A stretch of DNA of 64,000 bases from Thiohalobacter thiocyanaticus (lineage in GTDB: Bacteria > Pseudomonadota > Gammaproteobacteria > Thiohalobacterales > Thiohalobacteraceae), in NCBI RefSeq assembly GCF_002356355.1, contig NZ_AP018052.1:2170001-2234000 (forward strand), given 5' to 3'. The position numbers and the translations under genes were made by a program. Shown here one piece after another: positions 51,038 to 60,102 of this stretch. Position 1 is the stretch's first letter. Every line of letters begins with the position of its first letter. The notes below the pieces were generated by a model. It saw only the letters and a list, made by a program, of their open reading frames with translations. It was not told the origin of the DNA and did no database searches.

Positions 51038-54000
51038 ATGAACCGGAACACCGCCCCGGCGCCGGCGCCGGACAAGCCGTTCGACCCCCGCCATCCGCCC
51101 CTGCCGGAGGCTGGCGCGTGCCTGCGCTGGGGCCGGCTGTTCGGCGACAGCCTGGCGCTGGCGCTGGCCGCCGCGGCGCGCGACTACGCCGGCCCGGTGG
51201 TCCTGGTCACCCCCGACATGCCGCAGCTGGAGCAACTGCAGGGCCAACTCGGCTGGTTCAGCGGCGGCGACCTGGAACGGCTCAGTTTCCCCGACTGGGA
51301 GACCCTGCCCTACGACGCCTTCTCGCCGCACCAGGACATCATCTCCCAGCGTATCGAGACCCTGTACCGGCTGCCGGATTTCCATCAGGGCGTGCTGATC
51401 CTGCCGGTCTCCACCCTGATGCAGCGGGTCGCACCGCTGAGCTACATCCAGGGCCGCGGCCTGTCGGTGAAGGTCGGCGAGCGGCTGGACGTGGAGGCCA
51501 TGCGGGCGCGCTTCGAGCAGGCCGGCTATACCTGTGTCGCCCAGGTCATGGAACACGGCGAGTTCGCGGTGCGCGGCTCGCTGCTGGACATCTACCCCAT
51601 GGGCAGCGAACTGCCCTACCGTCTGGATCTGTTCGACGACGAGGTCGAGAGCATCCGCACCTTCGATCCCGACAGCCAGCGTTCGATCGAAAAGGTCGAG
51701 GCCATCCATCTGCTGCCGGCGCGCGAGTTCCCCTTCGATCCCGATGCCGTCAGCCGTTTCCGCCAGGCCTGGCGGGCCCGGTTCGAGGGCGATCCGCAGC
51801 GCAGCGCCGTCTACCGCGACGTCAGCCAGGGCATCAGCCCCAACGGCATCGAGTACTATCTGCCGCTGTTCTTCGAGCAGACCGCCAGCCTGCTGGACTA
51901 CCTGCCCGCCGACTGCCTGTTCCTGCAGCTGCCCGGCTGCGACGCCGCCGCGCAGGACTTCTGGCAGCAACTCGAGGCCCGGCACGACCAGTACCGGCAC
52001 GACCTCGAACGCCCGGTGCTGGCGCCGGATCAACTCTACCTGGGACTGGATGAACTGGAGCGGCACCTGGCCGCCAGCCGCCGGGTGGAGATTCTGCGCT
52101 TCGACGAAGGTGCCGCGGAAATCGTCAATTTCGCCACCTGCGGCCTGCCCGATGTCTCGCTCAAGCCGCGCGCGACGCAGCCGGCCGAACAACTCATGCA
52201 GTTCCTCGATCAGCACCCGGGCCGGGTGCTGATCACCGCCGAGTCCGCCGGCCGCCGCGAGCATCTGCTCGACAGCCTGCGCGACAACGGTCTGCGCCCG
52301 ACGCCCGTGGAAGGCTGGCAGGCCTTCCTGGACAGTGACGCGCGATTGGCCATCGCCGTGGCGCCGCTGGAGCAGGGCCTGCGGCTGGAGGACGGCACGC
52401 TGGCCCTGCTCACCGAGACCCAGCTGCTGGGCCGGCGCGCCAGCCAGATCAGCCGGCGCAAACCGGCGCGCGACCCCGAGGCCATCATCCGCGATCTCAC
52501 CGATCTCGCCGTCGGCGCGCCGGTGGTGCACGAGGAGCTGGGCGTGGGCCGCTATCTCGGCCTGCAGAAGCTCACCGCCGGCGGCCTGGAGAACGAGTTC
52601 CTCACCCTGGAGTACGCCGGTGGCGACAAGCTGTATGTGCCGGTCAACTCGCTGCACCTGATCAGCCGCTACACCGGCAGTTCGCCCGAGACCGCGCCGC
52701 TGCACAAGCTGGGCACCGATCACTGGGCCAAAGCCAAACGCAAGGCCGCCGAGAAGGCGCGCGACGTGGCCGCCGAACTGCTCGACATCTATGCCCGCCG
52801 TGCCGCCCGCCAGGGCCACAGCTTCGACATCCACAGCGACGAGTACCGCCAGTTCGCCGCCGCCTTCCCGTTCGAGGAGACCCCGGACCAGGAGCAGGCC
52901 ATCGAAGCGGTGCTGGCCGACATGGCCGCCCCGCAGCCGATGGACCGGGTGGTGTGCGGCGACGTCGGCTTCGGCAAGACCGAGGTCGCCATGCGCGCGG
53001 CCTTCGTCGCCGCCACCAGCGGCCAGCAGGTCGCCCTGCTGGTGCCCACCACCCTGCTCGCGCAGCAGCACTACGAGAACTTCCGCGACCGTATGGCCGA
53101 CTGGCCCATCCGCATCGAGGCGTTGTCGCGCTTCCGCTCCGGCAAGCAGCAGGAGACGATCCTGCAGCAACTCAGTGACGGCAAGGTCGACATCGTCATC
53201 GGCACCCACAAGCTGCTGCAGGAGAATGTGAAGTTCAAGCAGCTCGGGCTGGTCATCGTGGACGAGGAGCACCGCTTCGGCGTGCGCCAGAAGGAACGCC
53301 TCAAGGCCCTGCGCGCCGAGGTGGACATGCTCACGCTGACCGCCACGCCGATCCCGCGTACGCTGAACATGTCCCTGTCGGGACTGCGCGACCTGTCCAT
53401 CATCGCCACCCCGCCGGCCCAGCGCCTGGCGGTGAAGACCTTCGTCGGCGAGTGGAACGACCAGACCATTCGCGAGGCCTGCCTGCGCGAGATCAAACGC
53501 GGCGGCCAGGTCTATTTTCTGCACAACCAGGTGGAGACCATCGACAAGGTCGCCCGCGAACTGGCCGAACTGGTGCCCGAGGCCGGCATCGCCATCGGCC
53601 ACGGCCAGATGCGCGAGCGCGAACTGGAACAGGTGATGCTGGACTTCTACCACCGGCGCTTCAACCTGCTGGTATGCACCACCATCATCGAGAGCGGCAT
53701 CGACGTCCCCACCGCCAACACCATCATCATCAACCGCGCCGACAAGCTGGGCCTGGCCCAGCTGCACCAGCTGCGCGGCCGCGTCGGCCGCTCGCACCAC
53801 CGCGCCTATGCCTACCTGGTCACGCCGCCGGCGCGCGCCATGACCGCCGACGCGGTCAAGCGCCTGGAGGCCATCGCCTCACTGGAGGAACTGGGCGCGG
53901 GCTTCTCGCTCTCCACCCACGACCTGGAGATCCGCGGCGCCGGCGAACTGCTGGGCGACGAGCAGAGCGGCCAGATCCAGGAGATCGGTTTCAGCCTCTA

Positions 54001-54520
54001 CACCGAGTTGCTGGAACGCGCCGTGGCAAGCCTCAAGGCCGGCAAGGAACCGCAGCTGGAACGGCCGCTGGAACATGGCGCCGAGATCGACCTGCGCATC
54101 CCCGCCCTGATCCCGGACGACTATGTACCGGACGTGCACGGCCGCCTGATCCTGTACAAGCGCATCGCCAACTGCCGTAGCGAGGACGAACTGCGCGAAC
54201 TGCAGGTGGAGCTGATCGACCGCTTCGGGCTGCTGCCGCCGCAGGTGAAGAACCTGTTCGCCATCACCCGGCTCAAGCTCAGGGCGCTGCCGCTGGGCAT
54301 CCGCAAGATCGACGCCGGCGAGACCGCCGGCCGCTTCGAATTCACCGAACAGCCGCAGGTCGATGCCGCCCGCATCGTGCAGCTGGTGCAGACCGCACCG
54401 GCGAACTACCGTCTGGACGGGGTGGAGAAGCTGCGCTTCACCCTGGACATGCCGGACGCCGAGACCCGGCTGGAGACCGTGGCCCGGCTGCTGAACGAGA
54501 TCAGCCCCGAGGCCGCCTGA
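51038..54520 (+). CDS. mfd: transcription-repair coupling factor
   Basis: ATP-dependent translocase that removes stalled RNA polymerase and recruits UvrA. In order: UvrB-like N-terminal module (~1-340), RNA-polymerase-interaction domain (~480-550, HEELGVGRYLGLQKL), motor domains with Walker A CGDVGFGKTEVAMRAAF near residue 640 and Walker B VIVDEEHRFGVRQKERLK, the translocation motif LHQLRGRVGRSHHRAYAYL, and the C-terminal UvrA-binding D7 domain. Length 1160 is normal. Confidence 0.97.
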   Translation: MNRNTAPAPAPDKPFDPRHPPLPEAGACLRWGRLFGDSLALALAAAARDYAGPVVLVTPDMPQLEQLQGQLGWFSGGDLERLSFPDWETLPYDAFSPHQDIISQRIETLYRLPDFHQGVLILPVSTLMQRVAPLSYIQGRGLSVKVGERLDVEAMRARFEQAGYTCVAQVMEHGEFAVRGSLLDIYPMGSELPYRLDLFDDEVESIRTFDPDSQRSIEKVEAIHLLPAREFPFDPDAVSRFRQAWRARFEGDPQRSAVYRDVSQGISPNGIEYYLPLFFEQTASLLDYLPADCLFLQLPGCDAAAQDFWQQLEARHDQYRHDLERPVLAPDQLYLGLDELERHLAASRRVEILRFDEGAAEIVNFATCGLPDVSLKPRATQPAEQLMQFLDQHPGRVLITAESAGRREHLLDSLRDNGLRPTPVEGWQAFLDSDARLAIAVAPLEQGLRLEDGTLALLTETQLLGRRASQISRRKPARDPEAIIRDLTDLAVGAPVVHEELGVGRYLGLQKLTAGGLENEFLTLEYAGGDKLYVPVNSLHLISRYTGSSPETAPLHKLGTDHWAKAKRKAAEKARDVAAELLDIYARRAARQGHSFDIHSDEYRQFAAAFPFEETPDQEQAIEAVLADMAAPQPMDRVVCGDVGFGKTEVAMRAAFVAATSGQQVALLVPTTLLAQQHYENFRDRMADWPIRIEALSRFRSGKQQETILQQLSDGKVDIVIGTHKLLQENVKFKQLGLVIVDEEHRFGVRQKERLKALRAEVDMLTLTATPIPRTLNMSLSGLRDLSIIATPPAQRLAVKTFVGEWNDQTIREACLREIKRGGQVYFLHNQVETIDKVARELAELVPEAGIAIGHGQMRERELEQVMLDFYHRRFNLLVCTTIIESGIDVPTANTIIINRADKLGLAQLHQLRGRVGRSHHRAYAYLVTPPARAMTADAVKRLEAIASLEELGAGFSLSTHDLEIRGAGELLGDEQSGQIQEIGFSLYTELLERAVASLKAGKEPQLERPLEHGAEIDLRIPALIPDDYVPDVHGRLILYKRIANCRSEDELRELQVELIDRFGLLPPQVKNLFAITRLKLRALPLGIRKIDAGETAGRFEFTEQPQVDAARIVQLVQTAPANYRLDGVEKLRFTLDMPDAETRLETVARLLNEISPEAA

Positions 54521-54544
54521 AAAAGGCCAACTGAATCCTGATAG

Positions 54545-54632
54545 TCCCGTCATTGCGAGCGAAGCGCGGCAATCTCGTAACACACCTGAAAACAGTTGAG
54601 GATTGCCGCGGCGCTCCGCGCCTCGCAATGAC
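54545..54632. repeat. REP-like palindrome, family 1b (CGTCATTGCGAG)
   Basis: Left CGTCATTGCGAGCGAAGCGC with GGCAATCTCG, right GATTGCCGCGGCGCTCCGCG with CTCGCAATGACG. These arms resemble those that enclose the GIY-YIG gene at 57390-57794, so this may be a gene-less derivative of that unit. Confidence 0.85.
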
Positions 54633-54653
54633 GATTAAACCAGAGGCTTATTT

Positions 54654-55397
54654 ATGTTACTGCGTCGCCTGTTCCTGGCCACCCTTGCCCTGCTGATGAG
54701 CGCCGCTGTGCCGGCCGCTGACCAGTACGACGTGGAAATCATCGTCTACGCCAGCCTGGACCCGGACACCGGCGAGGAATACTGGCCGGCGCTGCAATCC
54801 GGCCCCGACCTCGCCTCGGCCTGGTACTTCGACCACACCCCGGCACTGCAGCCGCTGCCGCGCAAGGCCTACCGGCTCGATGCCATCACCGGCGCCCTGG
54901 CGCGTTCCAGACAGTATCGTCCCCTGCTCCACTTCGCCTGGCGCCAGCCGGGCTGGGAGCGTAATGCCGCCCTGCCCGTGCGCATCAACATCCCCCTCGG
55001 CAGCGCCCTGCCGGTGTACCCGGAAAGCCACCCTCTGCGCGCACCCGGCACCGTCACAGCGCCTTCCGGCCTGGCATCCGAATCCGCCTTCAGGGGAGAA
55101 ATGCAGCTGCTGGAAGGCACCCTCATGGTCTACCGCTCACGCTACCTGCACCTGGTAGCGGACCTGGTCTATCAGGAACGCCTGGGTCCGTCAGCGGACA
55201 GCAGTCCGTACGGTGAGGACGGCGGCATCGTCTACCAACCCATCCGCCTGCAGCAGTCACGCCGCATGCGCAGCAACGAACTGCACTACCTGGACCATCC
55301 GCGGTTGGGGGTGATCGCACGGATCACGCCGGTTGAGGCAACAGAAGCATCAGAAGACAAAACCGAAGAAACTCCGGACTCCTCCCCTACAGAGTAA
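54654..55397 (+). CDS. csiV: CsiV-family exported protein
   Basis: A 247-residue periplasmic protein with signal peptide MLLRRLFLATLALLMSAAVP. YDVEIIVYASLDPDTGEEYW is the CsiV start and GTLMVYRSRYLHLVADLVYQ its core motif; RMRSNELHYLDHPRLGVIAR is conserved. In Vibrio, CsiV binds peptidoglycan and is needed for LdcV/CadC-independent D-amino-acid responses; here only the family is certain. Position directly after mfd is usual. The C-terminus is acidic. Confidence 0.85.
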   Translation: MLLRRLFLATLALLMSAAVPAADQYDVEIIVYASLDPDTGEEYWPALQSGPDLASAWYFDHTPALQPLPRKAYRLDAITGALARSRQYRPLLHFAWRQPGWERNAALPVRINIPLGSALPVYPESHPLRAPGTVTAPSGLASESAFRGEMQLLEGTLMVYRSRYLHLVADLVYQERLGPSADSSPYGEDGGIVYQPIRLQQSRRMRSNELHYLDHPRLGVIARITPVEATEASEDKTEETPDSSPTE

Positions 55398-55502
55398 TGT
55401 CCGCAGCCGACCAGGAGCGGATATTCTGCCAAAAAAAACGGCTCCCGAGGGTCTAGGCGTTACACAAAGGTGTTGCTCGTCTAAGCGGTTTTTGATTTAA
55501 TC

Positions 55503-55539
55503 CCCCTATAATCTAAATGGGTTATAGGGGCTTTCTTTT
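55503..55539 (+). terminator. intrinsic terminator-like hairpin
   Basis: A perfect 9-bp stem (CCCCTATAA / TTATAGGGG, 10-base loop) is followed by CTTTCTTTT on the plus strand. It could end transcription entering from csiV, shielding the toxin-antitoxin pair; on the minus strand it follows yafO by about 90 bases. Confidence 0.6.
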
Positions 55540-55621
55540 GGGGAAGAAATCTTCCGGCGTGCGCGAATTTCGGGCCCCATCTTTGGGAAACCCACCCGAT
55601 TGAAGAGGTGTCGCAGGAGAT

Positions 55622-56017
55622 TTAGAATTCCGCGCGAAATTTCGCAGCCATAGTAGCGAGATTACGCATGATGGTGTTATCGCGCGCCTGGTGATGCGCG
55701 TCCGGCCTCAGGATCGCCATCAATAAAAAACAATTAAGGTCAAAGAATCCCTGACAGTAGACCAAGTGATGATCGCTGGTGCGATTGTACTGCGGTTGTT
55801 GCTTGGTCCATTGTCGAGTTTCTTCCGCCAGATGCAAATGCATAATTTGCTCGCTGCGAACGGAAGGCAGAGTGTGCGGATGATCGTATGGGATATCCCG
55901 ACCAAAATAACTCGCAGGGATACCCGTTTCCTTGTACTGCTTGAAATCAGCTACAAGTTGATTCAATTCAGACTGACTGAGTTGCCTCTGAAGCAGCCGA
56001 CTCTTGAAAACCCGCAT
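55622..56017 (-). CDS. yafO: type II toxin, YafO family
   Basis: Ribosome-associated mRNA endonuclease toxin. The 131 residues align well by eye with E. coli YafO: MRVFKSRLLQRQLSQSELNQ at the start, PASYFGRDIPYD, HLVYCQGFFD and LRPDAHHQARDNTIM toward the end. The ATG at 56017 overlaps the antitoxin stop as TGATG and matches the MRVFK family start; a GTG one codon earlier is also possible. Unlike E. coli, there is no dinB upstream. Confidence 0.92.
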   Translation of the reverse strand: MRVFKSRLLQRQLSQSELNQLVADFKQYKETGIPASYFGRDIPYDHPHTLPSVRSEQIMHLHLAEETRQWTKQQPQYNRTSDHHLVYCQGFFDLNCFLLMAILRPDAHHQARDNTIMRNLATMAAKFRAEF

Positions 56018-56316
56018 CACTCAGAGAAGGAGCCTAAATCTTCTTCACTGGCTTGTTCCAGTAGTTTTTCCCCTTGTTCCGCGATTTCTCTCAACCGCGC
56101 AGCAGTTGGCCGGAAACGCCCCTCGAATGAATCGAATTGCTGACTTTGCTGTAAGACACTCAGCAGTGTTTCATAGACCTCGGCGCCGAGAATATAACCT
56201 GCCGTGCGATTGTTGGATAACACGGCAATTGCATGATCAGTGAAGTACGCCTGAGGTCTTTTGCGAAACTCGGTGATTGACACCGTCTCATCAGCAAGAA
56301 TCTTTTGTACGCTCAT
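56017..56316 (-). CDS. yafN: type II antitoxin, YafN (Phd/YefM-like) family
   Basis: A 99-residue antitoxin that would neutralise YafO and repress the operon. SVQKILADETVSITEFRKRP is the DNA-binding N-terminus, IAVLSNNRTAGYILGAEVYE the Phd/YefM core and FEGRFRPTAARLREIAEQGE the toxin-binding helix. The ATG at 56316 is preceded by GAGAGAGG; an upstream in-frame extension (MYYTMYTSTYSIL) reads through the promoter. Confidence 0.9.
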   Translation of the reverse strand: MSVQKILADETVSITEFRKRPQAYFTDHAIAVLSNNRTAGYILGAEVYETLLSVLQQSQQFDSFEGRFRPTAARLREIAEQGEKLLEQASEEDLGSFSE

Positions 56317-56351
56317 TGCCTCTCTCGCATACAGAATAGAATACGTAGATG

Positions 56352-56369
56352 TGTACATAGTATAGTACA
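56352..56369 (-). promoter_or_regulatory. candidate yafNO operator
   Basis: TGTAC-ATAGTATA-GTACA, a 5-bp inverted repeat with an AT spacer containing -10-like TATACT on the minus strand, about 36 bases upstream of yafN. This is the usual place for Phd/YefM autorepression. Confidence 0.4.
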
Positions 56370-56552
56370 TTTCTAAGTATATAACGTCAAGACTCCTACT
56401 AAGTTTTAACGAATAGTTCGATTGATTTAATAATCAATAAGTTATAACTATGTAAACGGAGATTTCCGGGAATCTAGATTGCATTGCGAGCAACACCTTT
56501 GTGTAACGCCTAGCCCGAGGGAGCCGCTTTTAAGAATACTACTGCTAAATAC

Positions 56553-57119
56553 TTATGCAGCTTTCTTGCGCCTAGCCACACCAAAAAACCCAAGCAAACC
56601 TGAGAAAAATAGCCAGACTGTTGCTGGAAGCGGTATTGATGAAACCGACAAGCCAGCTCCCCCGTCAATAGGAGACGGTATAGTACGAACTCCTCCTATG
56701 TTTCCTGTTATTAAAAAACTAGAAAACGAACCTCTTTTCCATTCAAACCACTTCGGGTATGCAAAAGATTCATAATCTGTTAATTCATATTTAACTTCAT
56801 CGCCATAATCCCCAAAATCAATATTAGAAGTATTATACAATTCCAAAGCGCCATCAGATAATGCTATATCGTAACTAATATCTGAAGACGCATCATAGGC
56901 AATACCGCCAATTCCACTAAAGCTTAAACCCGTAGCTTCATTATTCCAACCTATAACAAAATTATAGGCATCGGAAACAGTTGCATGGATATCCATGTAT
57001 GAACCATCAATATAGATGTATGTGGCTTCTATACGTATCGCACTTGCTGACGCAATTAGTGGAAAACAAAATACTACACAGCAGCACGCAAAAACTCTCG
57101 GATAAAAAAAACCCATCAT
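56553..57119 (-). CDS. PEP-CTERM (VPLPA-type) exported protein
   Basis: A 188-residue secreted protein of unknown function. A signal peptide (VFACCCVVFCFPLIASASA) leads a beta-rich, Tyr/Asp/Ser-rich domain, and the C-terminus is a complete sorting signal: IPLPATVWLFFSGLLGFFG followed by VARRKKAA. Exosortase would cut it and place it at the surface or in a polymer matrix; no exosortase gene is in this window. The gene is strongly AT-rich compared with its surroundings, which suggests transfer. GAGGA precedes two adjacent ATGs. Confidence 0.85.
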   Translation of the reverse strand: MMGFFYPRVFACCCVVFCFPLIASASAIRIEATYIYIDGSYMDIHATVSDAYNFVIGWNNEATGLSFSGIGGIAYDASSDISYDIALSDGALELYNTSNIDFGDYGDEVKYELTDYESFAYPKWFEWKRGSFSSFLITGNIGGVRTIPSPIDGGAGLSVSSIPLPATVWLFFSGLLGFFGVARRKKAA

Positions 57120-57426
57120 AAATCCTCATGTCGACCCCCTGTTATTAAAGGGTTTACAGGGGTGCATCTTCATATTCTCAGCAAGTCACATACCAGAAAA
57201 CCATATCAATATTTTGTCACACAGTAAAAGCAGTAAAAGGGGTCGATGACAAATGAGAACGATTGCGGTTTGTCACCGACCCCTTTAATCACTTTAATCA
57301 CCGACCCCTTTAATCCCCCTTTAATCCCGACAGACAGCCAACCCGCCGAGTGATGGTCCGTTACCGACCAGAAGCGGTCTCTGATTACCCGTCATTGCGA
57401 GGAGCGAAGCGACGTGGCAATCTCCT
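57120..57426. repeat. gene-free stretch with GACCCC-type hairpins
   Basis: No gene in 307 bases. CCCCTGT/ACAGGGG forms a stem at 57136-57162. A 16-17-bp inverted pair with one mismatch (AGGGGTCGATGACAAA at about 57238; TTTGTCACCGACCCCTT at 57269) follows, then two direct copies of AATCACCGACCCCTTTAAT-like sequence (to 57316). The left arm of the GIY-YIG unit begins at 57390. Confidence 0.75.
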
Positions 57427-57794
57427 TCAGCCACAAATTTCCTCGAAAAGATCCCGCCATACCGGGTTTCCATCCTCTATCAACGCAACCTTCGCTTTTC
57501 TCGGCCTGCCCTTCAGCTGCTTCTCTCTTTCAATGGCCAGGTCCATTGTTTCAAAAAGCTCAAACCAGATCAGTCGCGTTACATTGTATTTTGCAGTAAA
57601 TCCTCTGACTGTCTTGCTTCTATGTTGCCAGATCCGTTTTGGAAGATTGCTGGTGACACCAATATATAATGTGCCATGCGGCCGGTTGCACAGGATATAC
57701 ACAGCGGGCTTTTTTCCATTTCGTCATCCTTAACGATGATGATTTAGCTGTATCTTTGGGAGATTGCCACGTCGCTTTGCTCCTCGCAATGACG
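57390..57794. mobile_element. REP-like unit enclosing a GIY-YIG gene
   Basis: Inverted arms of 36 bases with one mismatch (57390-57425 and 57759-57794; CGTCATTGCGAGGAGCGAAG, then CGACGTGGCAATCTCC) enclose a single nuclease gene. The gene's stop codon lies 1-2 bases inside the left arm. The arms are close relatives of the palindrome at 54545-54632 and share CGTCATT with the family 1 repeats. Confidence 0.65.
57427..57702 (-). CDS. small GIY-YIG nuclease-domain protein
   Basis: A 91-residue stand-alone GIY-YIG domain (UvrC/YhbQ type). VYILCNRPHGTLYIGVTSNL has the YIL and YIG tyrosines, KRIWQHRSKTVRGFTAKYNV the catalytic Arg region, and AIEREKQLKGRPRKAKVALI the conserved Glu. In this frame no ATG precedes it, only the GTG at 57702. 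An ATG at 57719 (MEKS in its own frame) would read MEKKPAVYILC if the following six-A run (57710-57715) were one base longer, so the native start may need slippage, or the copy may be frameshifted. Confidence 0.8.
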   Translation of the reverse strand: MYILCNRPHGTLYIGVTSNLPKRIWQHRSKTVRGFTAKYNVTRLIWFELFETMDLAIEREKQLKGRPRKAKVALIEDGNPVWRDLFEEICG

Positions 57795-57896
57795 TGGTAT
57801 CTTCAAAGTCCGCTAAGTGCCGACAGCGGAACTTCTGATACTCAGATTCAGCGAAAGGCAGGACTGTGAGCGAAGGTTATGGCAATATGGTTTTGA
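57703..57896. other. gap between GIY-YIG unit and brnA
   Basis: Contains the upstream ATG and A-run of the GIY-YIG gene, the right arm of its unit (57759-57794) and about 100 bases without recognisable features. Confidence 0.5.
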
Positions 57897-58145
57897 TTAC
57901 ACAGCGCGCTTCAATTCTTCCCGTATTATTTTACGCAAGATGCTTTCAAGTTCCTTATCGTGCGCCTGTATATATTCCCTCAAGGCATTGTTAATCAGCG
58001 TCTGATAATTTCCACCACCACTTGCATGCACCCGGTTCTTGAAATGTTCGACAATATCCGTATCGAGCCGTATTGTGATCCGAACCTTGTTTGGATCGGA
58101 TTTGACGACCGGTCCGCGCTTCGCTTTGGAAAAATCTTCAGCCAT
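57897..58145 (-). CDS. brnA: type II antitoxin, BrnA family
   Basis: An 82-residue ribbon-helix-helix antitoxin. KVRITIRLDTDIVEHFKNRV and GGGNYQTLINNALREYIQAH form the DNA-binding motif; the charged C-terminal helix (LRKIIREELKRAV) would contact the toxin. The ATG at 58145 overlaps brnT by 8 bases; the open frame upstream is a shadow of brnT. Confidence 0.9.
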   Translation of the reverse strand: MAEDFSKAKRGPVVKSDPNKVRITIRLDTDIVEHFKNRVHASGGGNYQTLINNALREYIQAHDKELESILRKIIREELKRAV

Positions 58146-58422
58146 GGTGATCGAGACCTTGATAGTACTGTCTGATTTCACGTCTGGTTGCACGCCGGGC
58201 AGATATGATGCGTATGCGATTATTCCCACGCTCGGCATGCACCACATATAGGACTTTCAGGTACGGCCCCATTCCCAGGGTCTTGAACCTCAGTTCGCCG
58301 CTATCCCGATCCTCAATCGTCAGCGCATTCTCATCTTCGAGCGCAACCACTGCATCGGCGAAATCGACGCCATGCTTGCTGAGGTTATGGGCAGCCTTCC
58401 GTGGATCCCACTCATAGTCCAT
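58138..58422 (-). CDS. brnT: type II toxin, BrnT family
   Basis: A 94-residue RelE-fold ribonuclease toxin. MDYEWDPRKAAHNLSKHGVD is the BrnT start, FADAVVALEDENALTIEDRD follows, and RIRIISARRATRREIRQYY has the C-terminal catalytic Arg and Tyr. The toxin precedes the antitoxin, the normal BrnTA order. A TATGCAC/GTGTACATA-like imperfect repeat just upstream (58431-58453) is a candidate operator. Confidence 0.92.
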   Translation of the reverse strand: MDYEWDPRKAAHNLSKHGVDFADAVVALEDENALTIEDRDSGELRFKTLGMGPYLKVLYVVHAERGNNRIRIISARRATRREIRQYYQGLDHHG

Positions 58423-58524
58423 GATTTAATCGTATGCACAAATAGTGTACATATCAAGCCGGATTATCCGCTTATATATCAGTGAGATAAGGATTATTGA
58501 GTTTGTGATACGCCAATTCCACCC

Positions 58525-60093
<1,569 letters not shown>

Positions 60094-60102
60094 GGACGTG
60101 GC

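Larger units (their letters stand above)
55440..56526. mobile_element. inverted-repeat-bounded unit carrying yafN-yafO
   Basis: Near-identical inverted ends of about 40 bases enclose 1.0 kb: left arm 55440-55480 (CGGCTCCC...CTAGGCGTTACACAAAGG...TGCTCG), right arm 56487-56526. The innermost 27 bases of the arms are perfectly complementary; the outer CGGCTCCC is shared too, with a few differences between. The interior holds only the toxin-antitoxin pair and its control regions and no transposase. I could not define a target-site duplication. It may be a non-autonomous transposon or another form of mobile cassette. Confidence 0.6.

Noticed and set aside
51017-53800. 927-codon open frame opposite mfd
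   Set aside because: Same shadow effect; the mfd motifs on the plus strand are unambiguous.
55440-55480. Integron attC site at the edge of the yafNO unit
   Set aside because: The arms contain CTAGGCGTTACAC but not the RYYYAAC/GTTRRRY core pair, and the two arms pair with each other rather than each forming a complete attC palindrome.
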